From Mesorhizobium sp. ES1-1 (GTDB taxonomy: Bacteria; Pseudomonadota; Alphaproteobacteria; Rhizobiales; Rhizobiaceae): a DNA stretch of 64,000 bases. Under the pieces are notes generated by a model. It did not search any database and had not been told where the DNA came from. It saw nothing but the letters and a program-made list of their open reading frames with translations. The stretch is taken from positions 124,001-188,000 of the forward strand of contig NZ_JAIUGX010000010.1 in the NCBI RefSeq assembly GCF_020164785.1. The letters run 5' to 3'. This document shows positions 8,346-16,687 of this stretch, piece after piece; positions within the stretch are counted from its first letter, which is position 1, and each line of letters opens with the position of its first letter. Position numbers and translations under genes: made by a program.

Positions 8346-9562
8346 TCATGGGGATCCAAGCCTTGGTCGGTGACGAATTGCGCGAGGGCATCCCAGGCGC
8401 CGCGCATCTTCGTGGGGATTGTCCCGTCTGCGCAGGGCAACATTTGCAGCATTCAGTCTCTTTCGAAGCGTTGCCGGTTTCCTGCAACTCGCTGCACCCG
8501 GACGCCAAGTCGGCCGCCGCTGCAGCGACCGGGCACTTCGCCCTGGCCTTCTGCCGAAGCTGCGAACATTTCTTCAACGCGGCATTTGAAGACGATCGCG
8601 TCGGATACACCCCGGACTACGAGAATTCGCTGCACTTCTCGCCGCGTTTCGTAAAGTTCGTTGAAGATCTCGCGCACCGCCTGTCGAGCGCTTACGGGCT
8701 CGAGGGAAAACTGGCTGTCGATGTTGGCTGCGGCAAAGGAGATTTCCTCAAGCGGCTTTGTTCGACCAGCGGCGCCACGGGTATTGGCTTCGACAGGAGT
8801 TACGAAGACAATCGCAGCGCGAAAGTCGCCGGCGTCGAGTTCATCAATGACTGGTTCGGTGATGCCTATCCGCAGGTAAAGCCCGACTTCGTCTCCTGCC
8901 GCCACGTTCTTGAGCACATAGCCAACCCAATTGCCTTCCTGGAAGGGCTTCGCTCTCACCCTGGGATTGGATCCAATTCGGTGTTCTATATCGAAGTTCC
9001 CAATGCCCTTTATACATTGCGCGACATGGGCATCTGGGATCTGATCTATGAGCACGTATCCTATTTCACGCCAAATTCTCTACGGGTAGCGATGCAGACG
9101 GCCGGTTTCGAGGTGCTGGACCAAGGCTCGTCCTACGGCGATCAATACCTGTTCATCGAGGCAAGACCGGTCCAATCGCCGATGGCTGTCGGTCTCTCGA
9201 CGTCCGCGACGGTCGACGAGCTGGTCCGCAGGTTCGATCGAACCTACCGCGACAAGGTGGCGTGGTGGCGTCGCTACCTCTCAAAGCGGGATCCGGCGCA
9301 GACCGTCGTGTGGGGTGCGGGATCGAAAGGCATCACTTTCGTCAACGTCGTTCCCGAGGCCGCGCGGATAGCAGCGCTGGTCGACGTCAACCCGCACAAG
9401 CAAGGCCGCTTTGCCCCGGGCACCGGAACACCCGTGGTTGGGCCCGAGAGCCTGCGTGGCAGGCCTTTGCAATCGATCATCGTGATGAACCCCCTTTATC
9501 GGGACGAAGTCGCGCAGGCCGCCCGACAGCTCGGCCTGGCTCCGGAGATCATCGTGGCATGA
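8342..9562 (+). CDS. Class I SAM-dependent methyltransferase, sugar-type
   Basis: This 406-aa methyltransferase resembles a C-methyltransferase but has a different N-terminus. Paired cysteines CPVCAG and FCRSC suggest a zinc site. The SAM motif VDVGCGKGDFLKRL lies near residues 123-136 and CRHVLEHIANP near 185. A C-terminal methyltransf_14-like part has VVWGAGSKGITFVN and SIIVMNPLYRDEV. The start is fixed by the 4-nt ATGA overlap with the previous stop. It is clearly paralogous to the gene at 11565-12785 on the other strand, which has the same length. The 3' end overlaps the convergent DUF707 gene by 14 nt. The sugar substrate is unknown. Confidence 0.84.
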   Translation: MIMGIQALVGDELREGIPGAAHLRGDCPVCAGQHLQHSVSFEALPVSCNSLHPDAKSAAAAATGHFALAFCRSCEHFFNAAFEDDRVGYTPDYENSLHFSPRFVKFVEDLAHRLSSAYGLEGKLAVDVGCGKGDFLKRLCSTSGATGIGFDRSYEDNRSAKVAGVEFINDWFGDAYPQVKPDFVSCRHVLEHIANPIAFLEGLRSHPGIGSNSVFYIEVPNALYTLRDMGIWDLIYEHVSYFTPNSLRVAMQTAGFEVLDQGSSYGDQYLFIEARPVQSPMAVGLSTSATVDELVRRFDRTYRDKVAWWRRYLSKRDPAQTVVWGAGSKGITFVNVVPEAARIAALVDVNPHKQGRFAPGTGTPVVGPESLRGRPLQSIIVMNPLYRDEVAQAARQLGLAPEIIVA

Positions 9563-10538
9563 TCGAACGGGCCGCCCTCTCCCGCTGAACGCCCGGCTTC
9601 TCGATACCTGCGATGTCGATCCGCTGGAGGTTGATCGGCCTCGACCAGCAGTGTCGCGTATAATCGGTCGCAAGGCGCAGGAACTGGCTCCATTTGAGCG
9701 GCGTTTTGAACAGTGATCGCAGAAGTCTGAGGGAATTCAGGCCGATCAGAAAGCGAGAGCGAACAAGTTGTCCCCGCCGGTTGACGGCGGCGTAGGTTAC
9801 GAACCCACGAAACTCAGCGCCAAATCTCTTTAACACCGCATCGACTTGGACATCGTAACGTTCGTTTACACCGAAGCCTTGTAGCGTTTTTGTCGTACCG
9901 ACGGGTCGAGTATGCCGCACGACGACATCGTCAACTATGGCGTACCGCAGCCAAGGTGTGTCAGTCAGGCGGCTCCAGAGCAAGTCTATACCTGTCTCGT
10001 AGCCCAGTCCGAACAATCCAAGCGCGGATCGCAGGCAACGTGCGCTAAACACCGGGCACATCATTTCGACGGTGTTGGTGTATCGCAAGACATATCGCTT
10101 ACCGCTGGCGAGGGTCGATGCGTATGAGAAATAACTGTCTGACGACAAAGCCGGTTGAAATAAATCGAGTTTGTACTTTTTACCGATTTCGAACAGCCGA
10201 TTGATATCGTCCGTGGTTGTGTCGATGTCATCGTCGATCAGCGCGATAAGATCGTAGTTCTCCAAAATCTCTGGATAGCATTGGAACAGCGCATGATACC
10301 CGGCAATCTTGCGGCCGGGGATGAAGACGCTCAGGTCGGTCGGCGCATGAGAAACGCCAGCCTCATAGGCGGCGACCAGAAGATCAAAGCCTGCCTTCCC
10401 CGACCCCTTCGCCCATCCTGGATGCAAGGATCTGCGTCCCGCCCGGACGATGACCAGATTCCTTACGCCCGACCCCTTGAGAAATTGTCGCGGGATTGGG
10501 AAGGTCGATGCACCCGGTGCCAGGCTGCGGCGGTTCAT
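9549..10538 (-). CDS. DUF707-family protein, probable glycosyltransferase
   Basis: The 329-aa protein matches DUF707, a family widespread in plants and rhizobia. It has an N-terminal NLVIVRAGRRSLHPGW (about residues 27-42) and an acidic LIALIDDDID motif near 97-106, resembling the metal-binding DxD of GT-A glycosyltransferases. No signal peptide is obvious. It lies 38 nt after the GT2 gene at 10577-11536 on the same strand and belongs to the polysaccharide cluster. Glycosyltransferase activity is inference from the DDD motif and context. Confidence 0.75.
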   Translation of the reverse strand: MNRRSLAPGASTFPIPRQFLKGSGVRNLVIVRAGRRSLHPGWAKGSGKAGFDLLVAAYEAGVSHAPTDLSVFIPGRKIAGYHALFQCYPEILENYDLIALIDDDIDTTTDDINRLFEIGKKYKLDLFQPALSSDSYFSYASTLASGKRYVLRYTNTVEMMCPVFSARCLRSALGLFGLGYETGIDLLWSRLTDTPWLRYAIVDDVVVRHTRPVGTTKTLQGFGVNERYDVQVDAVLKRFGAEFRGFVTYAAVNRRGQLVRSRFLIGLNSLRLLRSLFKTPLKWSQFLRLATDYTRHCWSRPINLQRIDIAGIEKPGVQRERAARSIMPR

Positions 10539-10576
10539 TCAAAGCTCCGAGCGGATCGTTGCGATAAATTGCTCAT

Positions 10577-11536
10577 TCAGCCGGGAGATCGATTGGAGAC
10601 GGTTTGGATGCGTTTTAGAGCGACAAGGCCGACACCACGCAGTTTCGAGCGCAAGGTGGGAGAGACAACACCCACCGCCTCGAGGCATAGGCGCGCGACA
10701 AGCAGCGGATTCAGGACCCATGCAGACAAATGAAAAAGCGTCCTTCCCAATGGCACGATGCCACGGTGTCGATGGACGATGGCAACGAGATGCCTCAGCC
10801 GTGTCGATAGTTCAAAGGCATTTGCCTTGGAGCCGTTGGGGTTTTGCCAAGCCAGTCGATCGGAGCTCGGCAGTCGCACCGAGCGCATCGGGTGGTCGCG
10901 GCTATACAGAACCGCCTCAGGAGCGCCTACAAACGTCCCCAGCAGAGCCATCTCGGCCAGAAGCGCGCAGTCAGACCCATAGTAGGGCTCGTGCAATGTT
11001 GTTTTGACCAGGGCGTCCCGCCGCCAAACCCCAAACATGGCTGCATCCCACCCGTGTGCCGCAACCATCAGCCGGAAGCGGGATGCCGGCGGCGCTCTTT
11101 CCATGTCGGGCAGCACGCGTTCGACGTATCCCGTCAGTTGTCCGGTCTCGTCGATACCCAATAGGCGGGGGTAGGCAATCACATGCGCTGCGTTGTCGTC
11201 GAGTGCACGAACGCATGCCGTGATGAAGGCTGAATTCACGATGTCGTCGTGCGCGCACCATTTGAAGTATTTGCCGAGACTCAGTTTGAAAGCTTGGTTG
11301 AAATTGCCGGCGGCGCCCAGATTGTGCTCGTTTCGAAAATAGCGGATGCGTCCGTCACGCCGTGCGAATTCCTGACAGATATCTGCGGTCCTATCCGTGG
11401 AGGCGTTGTCCGTTATGACCAGCTCGAAATCGCTGAAGTCCTGATCGAGGATCGAACGGATCGCCTCGCCGACGAAATTCTGGCCGTTATAGACGGGAAG
11501 ACCTAGAGACACCTGTGGGGGCATGGATTCTTCCAT
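10577..11536 (-). CDS. GT2-family glycosyltransferase
   Basis: This is an inverting GT-A family 2 glycosyltransferase of 319 aa. The nucleotide-binding region GLPVYNGQNFVGEAI, the TDNASTDRT motif and the metal-binding WCAHDD are all in the first 100 residues. The C-terminal third is more hydrophobic and may touch the membrane. Start is ATG 11536, or ATG 11524 (MPPQVSLG), which has GGAAG 5 nt upstream and may be the real one. It lies 28 nt after the methyltransferase gene stop (11565), so these minus-strand genes form one operon. It adds a sugar to the repeat unit; specificity unknown. Confidence 0.87.
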   Translation of the reverse strand: MEESMPPQVSLGLPVYNGQNFVGEAIRSILDQDFSDFELVITDNASTDRTADICQEFARRDGRIRYFRNEHNLGAAGNFNQAFKLSLGKYFKWCAHDDIVNSAFITACVRALDDNAAHVIAYPRLLGIDETGQLTGYVERVLPDMERAPPASRFRLMVAAHGWDAAMFGVWRRDALVKTTLHEPYYGSDCALLAEMALLGTFVGAPEAVLYSRDHPMRSVRLPSSDRLAWQNPNGSKANAFELSTRLRHLVAIVHRHRGIVPLGRTLFHLSAWVLNPLLVARLCLEAVGVVSPTLRSKLRGVGLVALKRIQTVSNRSPG

Positions 11537-11564
11537 CTTTCAAATCGCCGAGCGAGGTCGGCGG

Positions 11565-12785
11565 TCAGACCGAGACGACTTCCGGCCGCAAGCCCAACGC
11601 GTCCAGGGACTGCACCACTTCGGAGCGATAGATCGGGTTCATAACGATGACGAGGTCGGGTGGATTATCAACAAGGTCCGTGGGAGCGATGACCGGATGA
11701 CCGCTACCGGGCGTAAACTTGCCTTGCTTGTAGGGATTGATGTCGACAGCGGCTGACACCTCGTCGCCTATCTTCAGTGTCGTCAGGAATGACACCGCCT
11801 TGGACCCGCCGCCCCACAGCACCACTCGCCGGTCGGCGGCATGGGCAGACCGGATGCGCTCCAGCCACCGATGTTTCGAGGCCCTTACGCGGATGGGAAA
11901 CGTTTCGGCCAGGTGGTGCATCTCCTCCAGGTCGCGCTCTAGCGGCAGCCTTGGCACGGATCGGCCTTTTGACGGCCTGGCATACTGGACGATGTACTGT
12001 TTGTCGTAGACGAGTTCCAAATCGGTGACGTCAAAACCTTCCTGTCGGAATAGCCGCGCGTGCGCACCGGCACTGAAATAGGAACAATGCTCGTAGTAGA
12101 TATCCCAAAAGGCACTTTCGGCCAGCACGCGTTTAGCGTCGGGCGTTTCGAAGAAGATCCAATCCTCGGTCCGCTTCCCGACCATCTCGCGGATCAACCG
12201 TACGAATGCGGCAACCGAGCTTATGTGCTCAAGCGTGTGACGGCAAAGGATCGTGTCGGCCTCGAGATTTCGATACTGCGGGCCAAAGAAATCGACGATG
12301 AACTCGATGTGGTTGTAGTCTTCGTTCCGCCCCTTGTCGGCGCGATACCCCGGATCGATACCGAGGCCCGTTGCATTGCCCGACAGGCAGAGCTCTCGCA
12401 GGAATTCTCCTTTACCGCAGCCTATCTCCAGTACCCTCTTCCCGGCTATCTCACATTTGCGCGCGATCTCATGCGCGAGTTCTTTCGCGAAGTTGTTGAA
12501 TGTACTCGAAAAATGTTGCGACTCCTCGAAATTGGTCGAGTAAATCATAACGCCTTCGTCAAAGGCCCTGTTGAATATGAAGCCGCACGCTTCGCAGAAT
12601 GCTAGATCGAGCTCGCGACGCGGAAAGGCTTGAGCTTCCTCAGCCGTGTTCAGGAGGACGCAGCTATGCACCGGTACGGATGCGACGCGATAAATTGATC
12701 GACTAACCGCCGCGGAGCAGCACGGACACGCCGTAGCTCGAAGCGCCTGGCCAGTCCTGGCAGCATGCGGGTCAAATGAATTCAT
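11565..12785 (-). CDS. Class I SAM-dependent methyltransferase, paralogue of the gene at 8342
   Basis: The 406-aa product has the same architecture as the gene at 8342-9562. It has N-terminal cysteine pairs (CPCC, FCEACGFIF), the SAM motif LEIGCGKGEFLRELC near residue 120, CRHTLEHISSV, and a C-terminal domain with VVLWGGGSKAVSFL and VIVMNPIYRSEV. The two proteins align almost end to end by eye. The ATG overlaps the stop of the GT4 gene by 4 nt (ATGA), so it is co-translated with it. It likely methylates a second sugar or position in the polysaccharide. Confidence 0.84.
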   Translation of the reverse strand: MNSFDPHAARTGQALRATACPCCSAAVSRSIYRVASVPVHSCVLLNTAEEAQAFPRRELDLAFCEACGFIFNRAFDEGVMIYSTNFEESQHFSSTFNNFAKELAHEIARKCEIAGKRVLEIGCGKGEFLRELCLSGNATGLGIDPGYRADKGRNEDYNHIEFIVDFFGPQYRNLEADTILCRHTLEHISSVAAFVRLIREMVGKRTEDWIFFETPDAKRVLAESAFWDIYYEHCSYFSAGAHARLFRQEGFDVTDLELVYDKQYIVQYARPSKGRSVPRLPLERDLEEMHHLAETFPIRVRASKHRWLERIRSAHAADRRVVLWGGGSKAVSFLTTLKIGDEVSAAVDINPYKQGKFTPGSGHPVIAPTDLVDNPPDLVIVMNPIYRSEVVQSLDALGLRPEVVSV

Positions 12786-14089
12786 GGCAAAGCTGGCTCA
12801 GCAAGAGTATCGGAAATGCCGCGGGCCGCGCTCTCGGCGCCGAGATATTCGTTGTGTCCCATTTCGCGAGCGGACTGGACGGATTGAGCAAGGCCAAGGG
12901 CGTCGCATATCGCCAGATCAAACCGTTCCTCGGAGAATCGGGCCGCATTCATTCGGCATGCATTGGGGGCAATAGACGTCGTGTTCGCCTCAAACAGATC
13001 AATCGCGACCGAAATGGAGGCAAGGGTCTGGTTGGCGAAGAGCACCCCGGTGGGGTGGTTGCTCTCGCCAAGCGGCCGAACGATGTCGCGAGCCCCGCCG
13101 CGGCCGAACGCGATTAACGGAGTACCGCACGCTTGCGCCTCGGCAAGCGCAATACCGAAATCTTCACATCCGGCGAAAACCATGGCGCGAGCTCGCGCGA
13201 TCTTCTCGATATATTCGTGCCGCGGCAGGTACCCGGTGAAGACAATGTTAGGACCGGCGATCGACCTGAGGTGCTTTGATTGCACGTCGTCGCCTACAAC
13301 AACCAGCCGGCGCGATGGCGTTTTGCTGAACGCCTCGATGATGAGGTCCGTGCGCTTGTAAGGAGCGTGAAACGCAGCCGTCACATAGTACTCGTCCTTG
13401 TCAGCGACAAATCCGAGTTCCTGAGTGGCGACGGGCGGATGGACCACTCTTGCATCGCGACCGTAGATCCGCTGAATTCGCGAACGGACGTAGGTCGAAT
13501 TTGCCAGCATCAGATCCGGACCATGCGCCGTGCGCGCGTCCCATACCCGCAGATTGTGGAGCAGATATCGAAACGCCAGGCCCTTCGGCCCGAAGCCTAG
13601 CCCGCCCTGCTGCAGGTATGAGAATTGCTCGTCCCAGGCATATCGCACCGGACTGTGGACATAGCAAAGATGCGGCTGATCCGGCCTGGTCAGGACCCCT
13701 CTGGAAAAGGCTGCAGATGAGGAAATGACGGCATCGTACCCAGTTACATCAAATTGCTCGACCATGAACGGGCAGAGAAAGAAGAGGGACCGGTAATACC
13801 TCTTCACAAACGGAAGACGGTTTAATGGAGATACATGAAAAACGACGTCTTTGAAGTATTCTTCTTTCACGTCGTCCGGAAGAAAATCGAACAGCGTAAA
13901 GACCTCGGCTCGCGGGAATATCTTGCAAATACGAGCAAGGACGCGTTCCCCGCCTCGAAAATTTGGGCACCAGTCGTGCACGACAGCGATGCGAGCGTTG
14001 CGGTCGATAGCGGGCAATGGCGCCGTGGAACGGGAGCTATTGGCACCAAGACGTTGCGAGTCAGACGAATTCCGCCGCTCATGACGCAT
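12782..14089 (-). CDS. GT4-family glycosyltransferase
   Basis: The 435-aa protein is a GT-B family 4 transferase. It opens with IAVVHDWCPNFRGGERVL, the family's N-terminal glycine-rich loop. It also has the donor-site segments AFHAPYKRTDLIIEAF, VVVGDD and CEDFGIALAEAQACGTPLIAF, which carries the E-x7-E-type pattern. The frame is open to 14200, but ATG 14089 (MRHERR) has GGGAG 8 nt upstream and precedes the conserved domain sensibly. It heads the minus-strand operon GT4, methyltransferase, GT2, DUF707. The promoter lies in the 14090-14349 gap shared with the divergent GT2 gene. Confidence 0.86.
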   Translation of the reverse strand: MRHERRNSSDSQRLGANSSRSTAPLPAIDRNARIAVVHDWCPNFRGGERVLARICKIFPRAEVFTLFDFLPDDVKEEYFKDVVFHVSPLNRLPFVKRYYRSLFFLCPFMVEQFDVTGYDAVISSSAAFSRGVLTRPDQPHLCYVHSPVRYAWDEQFSYLQQGGLGFGPKGLAFRYLLHNLRVWDARTAHGPDLMLANSTYVRSRIQRIYGRDARVVHPPVATQELGFVADKDEYYVTAAFHAPYKRTDLIIEAFSKTPSRRLVVVGDDVQSKHLRSIAGPNIVFTGYLPRHEYIEKIARARAMVFAGCEDFGIALAEAQACGTPLIAFGRGGARDIVRPLGESNHPTGVLFANQTLASISVAIDLFEANTTSIAPNACRMNAARFSEERFDLAICDALGLAQSVQSAREMGHNEYLGAESAARGISDTLAEPALP

Positions 14090-14349
14090 GTGCTTGCTCC
14101 CAACCTCTTGCCATAACCAGACAGTGTGTTGCCCGTCCGATCCGCACAAGCTGGCTATCAGGGTGAGCCGAAGCCTAGACGGCGCATGGATGTAGTCCAA
14201 CGGAGTAAGCCTGCTACTTCCATCTGCCTAAGGGGGCATCAGCGCTAGCCTTATGCACAGGCTGCATCGCTGCGTTCCGGGCATTAGGGTGCGTCTGCGG
14301 CCTAGAGCCAGCATCTGGTTTGTATGCCAATGGGAAGAGCTGATCGTCG

Positions 14350-15216
14350 ATGAAAATAGTCGTGGTCATTGCAACGTTCGGACGTCCTGAACACGTGACC
14401 CGGCTCCTCGCACAGCTTGAGAAGCAAACCAGACTGCCGGACGCCGTCATCATCTCGGCGCCTGATGCCGGGCACATCCCAAGCAGTACGGCCTCGACGT
14501 TCCCCGTCTCGACGCTGCTCGGCAAGACCGGTTTGCCCGCTCAACGAAACATCGCTCTCGAAGCGGCGCTTGACCGTTTCGACATTGTCACCTTTTTCGA
14601 TGACGACTTCATCCCTGAAGACACCTATCTCGCCGGCGTTTCGGCGGCGTTCGACAAACAGCCGGACTGGGCTGTCATAACGGGCAACGTGCTTAGGGAT
14701 GGAGCAAGCTCGGCGGGCCTGACCTGGGACGAGGGAATACAGGCGCTTGCTGAGGCCAACCCCACTGCCGAAGCCCCCGGCGTGGACAAGCTGTGCGGCT
14801 ACGGCTGCAACATGGCCATCAGAACAGCATTCATAGGCAATCTGCGCTTTGATGAGCGCCTTGTCCTCTACGGGTGGCAGGAAGATGTCGATTTCACCAG
14901 CCAACTGCGGGTCAAAGGGCGGGTCGTTGGCTTGAATTCCATCCGTGGTGTCCACCTCGGCGTCAAGAGCGGTCGCGTCAGCGGTGTTCGTTTCGGTTAC
15001 TCTCAGGTTGCCAACCCGGTATACCTCATCCGCAAAGGCACGGTTCCGTTGACCTTCGCATTGCGGCTGGTGGGCAAGAATCTGCTCGCCAATCTCGCAC
15101 GCAGTCTCTGGCCGGAGTCCTATGTCGATCGCAGGGGACGCCTGCGCGGCAATCTTCTGGCCATATCACATGTCGTGAGAGGCCGGGTAGAGCCAGAATA
15201 TATTCTAGAGATCTAG
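14350..15216 (+). CDS. GT2-family glycosyltransferase
   Basis: The 288-aa protein is a family 2 glycosyltransferase. It has VVIATFGRPEHVTRLL at the start, a triple-aspartate metal site in TFFDDDFIPED near residues 80-90, and RFDERLVLYGWQEDVDF, the acceptor or catalytic-base region, near 160-180. It is transcribed divergently from the GT4 gene at 12782 and lies 14 nt before the ExoF-like export gene, so it is probably in the same transcript. Confidence 0.87.
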   Translation: MKIVVVIATFGRPEHVTRLLAQLEKQTRLPDAVIISAPDAGHIPSSTASTFPVSTLLGKTGLPAQRNIALEAALDRFDIVTFFDDDFIPEDTYLAGVSAAFDKQPDWAVITGNVLRDGASSAGLTWDEGIQALAEANPTAEAPGVDKLCGYGCNMAIRTAFIGNLRFDERLVLYGWQEDVDFTSQLRVKGRVVGLNSIRGVHLGVKSGRVSGVRFGYSQVANPVYLIRKGTVPLTFALRLVGKNLLANLARSLWPESYVDRRGRLRGNLLAISHVVRGRVEPEYILEI

Positions 15217-15230
15217 TGCAGAGGATCGTG

Positions 15231-16661
15231 ATGCTGGAAGCGCCAACCGGATCGATTGACGATGGTTCAACCAGTCGCGTGGGGCGTCCACGTAAGGTGC
15301 TCAATCGATGGATGATCACGCATTCTCTTCGTGTGGTGTTGTTGGCGGGACTTTCCGTTAGCGCAATTGCCAGCTCCTCATCCGCCAACCCCAAGGGGTA
15401 TGTTCTCGGACCTCAGGACAAACTTCGCGTGAAGGTCTACGAGTGGCGGGCGTCTCGGGATTCCATATTTGCATGGGATGCGATCAATGACGTCTATACG
15501 GTCGGCCCAGATGGGTCCGTTTCTCTGCCATTGATCGGAGAAATCAAGGCCGCCGGGTTCACGACCCAGGAGGTCGCCGTCTCCGTCGGCGAGAACCTGA
15601 TGCGGAACATTGGTTTGGCAAGGCCGCCGGCCGCAGCGGTGGAGATCGTCCAGTTTCGGCCGATCTACGTGGTGGGCAAGGTCTCGCAATCGGGAGAGTT
15701 CGCGTATCGGCCGGGGCTGACGGTCTTGAAGGCTTTGGGTCTTGCAGGCGGACTGCGAACCCGGGAAGACAAGGACGCACGGTTCGAGCGCGAGGCGATC
15801 CAGGCTCGTGGGGATCTTAGCCTGATCAGGTTGAACGAGGTCAACCTCCTCGTGCGTAAAGCGCGGTTGGAGGCGGAACTGTCTCATGCCAGCGAAATAG
15901 CTCTCCCCCCGGAAGTGACATCCCATCTTCAAGACAGCGCGATCGCGATGATCGTCAAGCAGGAGCGTCAAGTCTTCCAGGCTCGAAGCGAAGGATTGGA
16001 TACTCAGATCAAGGCACTTCAAAACCTGCGAGAGTTCCTTGAGAAAGAACTCAAGTCGCTGGAGGAGCAACTGGTTTTCCTGGATAAGCAGATCGAGTCG
16101 ATTCAGAAGGAACTGAAAAGCGTCTCGTCGCTAGTGGACAAAGGTCTCGCGGTTGCGCCTCGCGAGTTCTCCCTGGAACGGACGCTCGCGCAGGCCCAGA
16201 GTGAGCGACTTACGGCTGAAGTCAGCCTGCTGCGGGGTCGCCAGGAAATAAGCAAGACGGACATCTCGATTCTCGAACTCCAGGATGGAAGGAGAAACGA
16301 GGTCACGATCGACCTACGTCAAACACAGGCCGAACTCGATGCCCTCGTCAGCAAGACAGATACAACCCAGCAGCTTTTGTACGATTCCGAAGTCTCCGCA
16401 CCAAGTCTTGAGGCCCGTCGAGCGGACTCGGAGGCGGCCGCGCCAACCTACACCATTTTCAGGCCTTCCGCGGACGGTACGACAGAGCAGATGCCAGCGA
16501 GCGAAACGAGCGCTGTGGAGCCTGGGGATACCATAAAGGTCGATATACCGATGGTCTCGGATGAGCCGGCTGTGCTAGGCGCAATTTCGAACGGGCGCAG
16601 GCAGGTGCAAGGCATAGCGCTCCAGGAAGACCCCACCGCGGGTTCGATCGCTATTCCATAG
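15231..16661 (+). CDS. Polysaccharide export protein, ExoF/Wza-like
   Basis: This 476-aa protein is a periplasmic or outer-membrane polysaccharide export component. After a basic N-terminal extension comes a signal-like helix (about residues 28-50, ending ASSSSA) without a lipobox cysteine, as in ExoF and unlike Wza. The export domain follows, with LGPQDKLRVKVYEW and VGPDGSVSLPLIGEI, then an SLBB-like part (YVVGKVSQSGEF). A long alpha-helical coiled-coil stretch runs from about 190 to 390, and the C-terminus is low in complexity. Start ATG 15231 has GAGG 6 nt upstream; an internal ATG at 15312 begins right at the signal helix. It follows the GT2 gene by 14 nt and is convergent with the polymerase-like gene. 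Confidence 0.86.
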   Translation: MLEAPTGSIDDGSTSRVGRPRKVLNRWMITHSLRVVLLAGLSVSAIASSSSANPKGYVLGPQDKLRVKVYEWRASRDSIFAWDAINDVYTVGPDGSVSLPLIGEIKAAGFTTQEVAVSVGENLMRNIGLARPPAAAVEIVQFRPIYVVGKVSQSGEFAYRPGLTVLKALGLAGGLRTREDKDARFEREAIQARGDLSLIRLNEVNLLVRKARLEAELSHASEIALPPEVTSHLQDSAIAMIVKQERQVFQARSEGLDTQIKALQNLREFLEKELKSLEEQLVFLDKQIESIQKELKSVSSLVDKGLAVAPREFSLERTLAQAQSERLTAEVSLLRGRQEISKTDISILELQDGRRNEVTIDLRQTQAELDALVSKTDTTQQLLYDSEVSAPSLEARRADSEAAAPTYTIFRPSADGTTEQMPASETSAVEPGDTIKVDIPMVSDEPAVLGAISNGRRQVQGIALQEDPTAGSIAIP

Positions 16662-16687
16662 GCTAGACAGGTGCTTCTCACGACGTG

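Noticed and set aside
14874..15230. N-terminal extension of the ExoF-like frame
   Set aside because: Overlaps the GT2 gene in another frame; the ATG at 15231 has a good Shine-Dalgarno.
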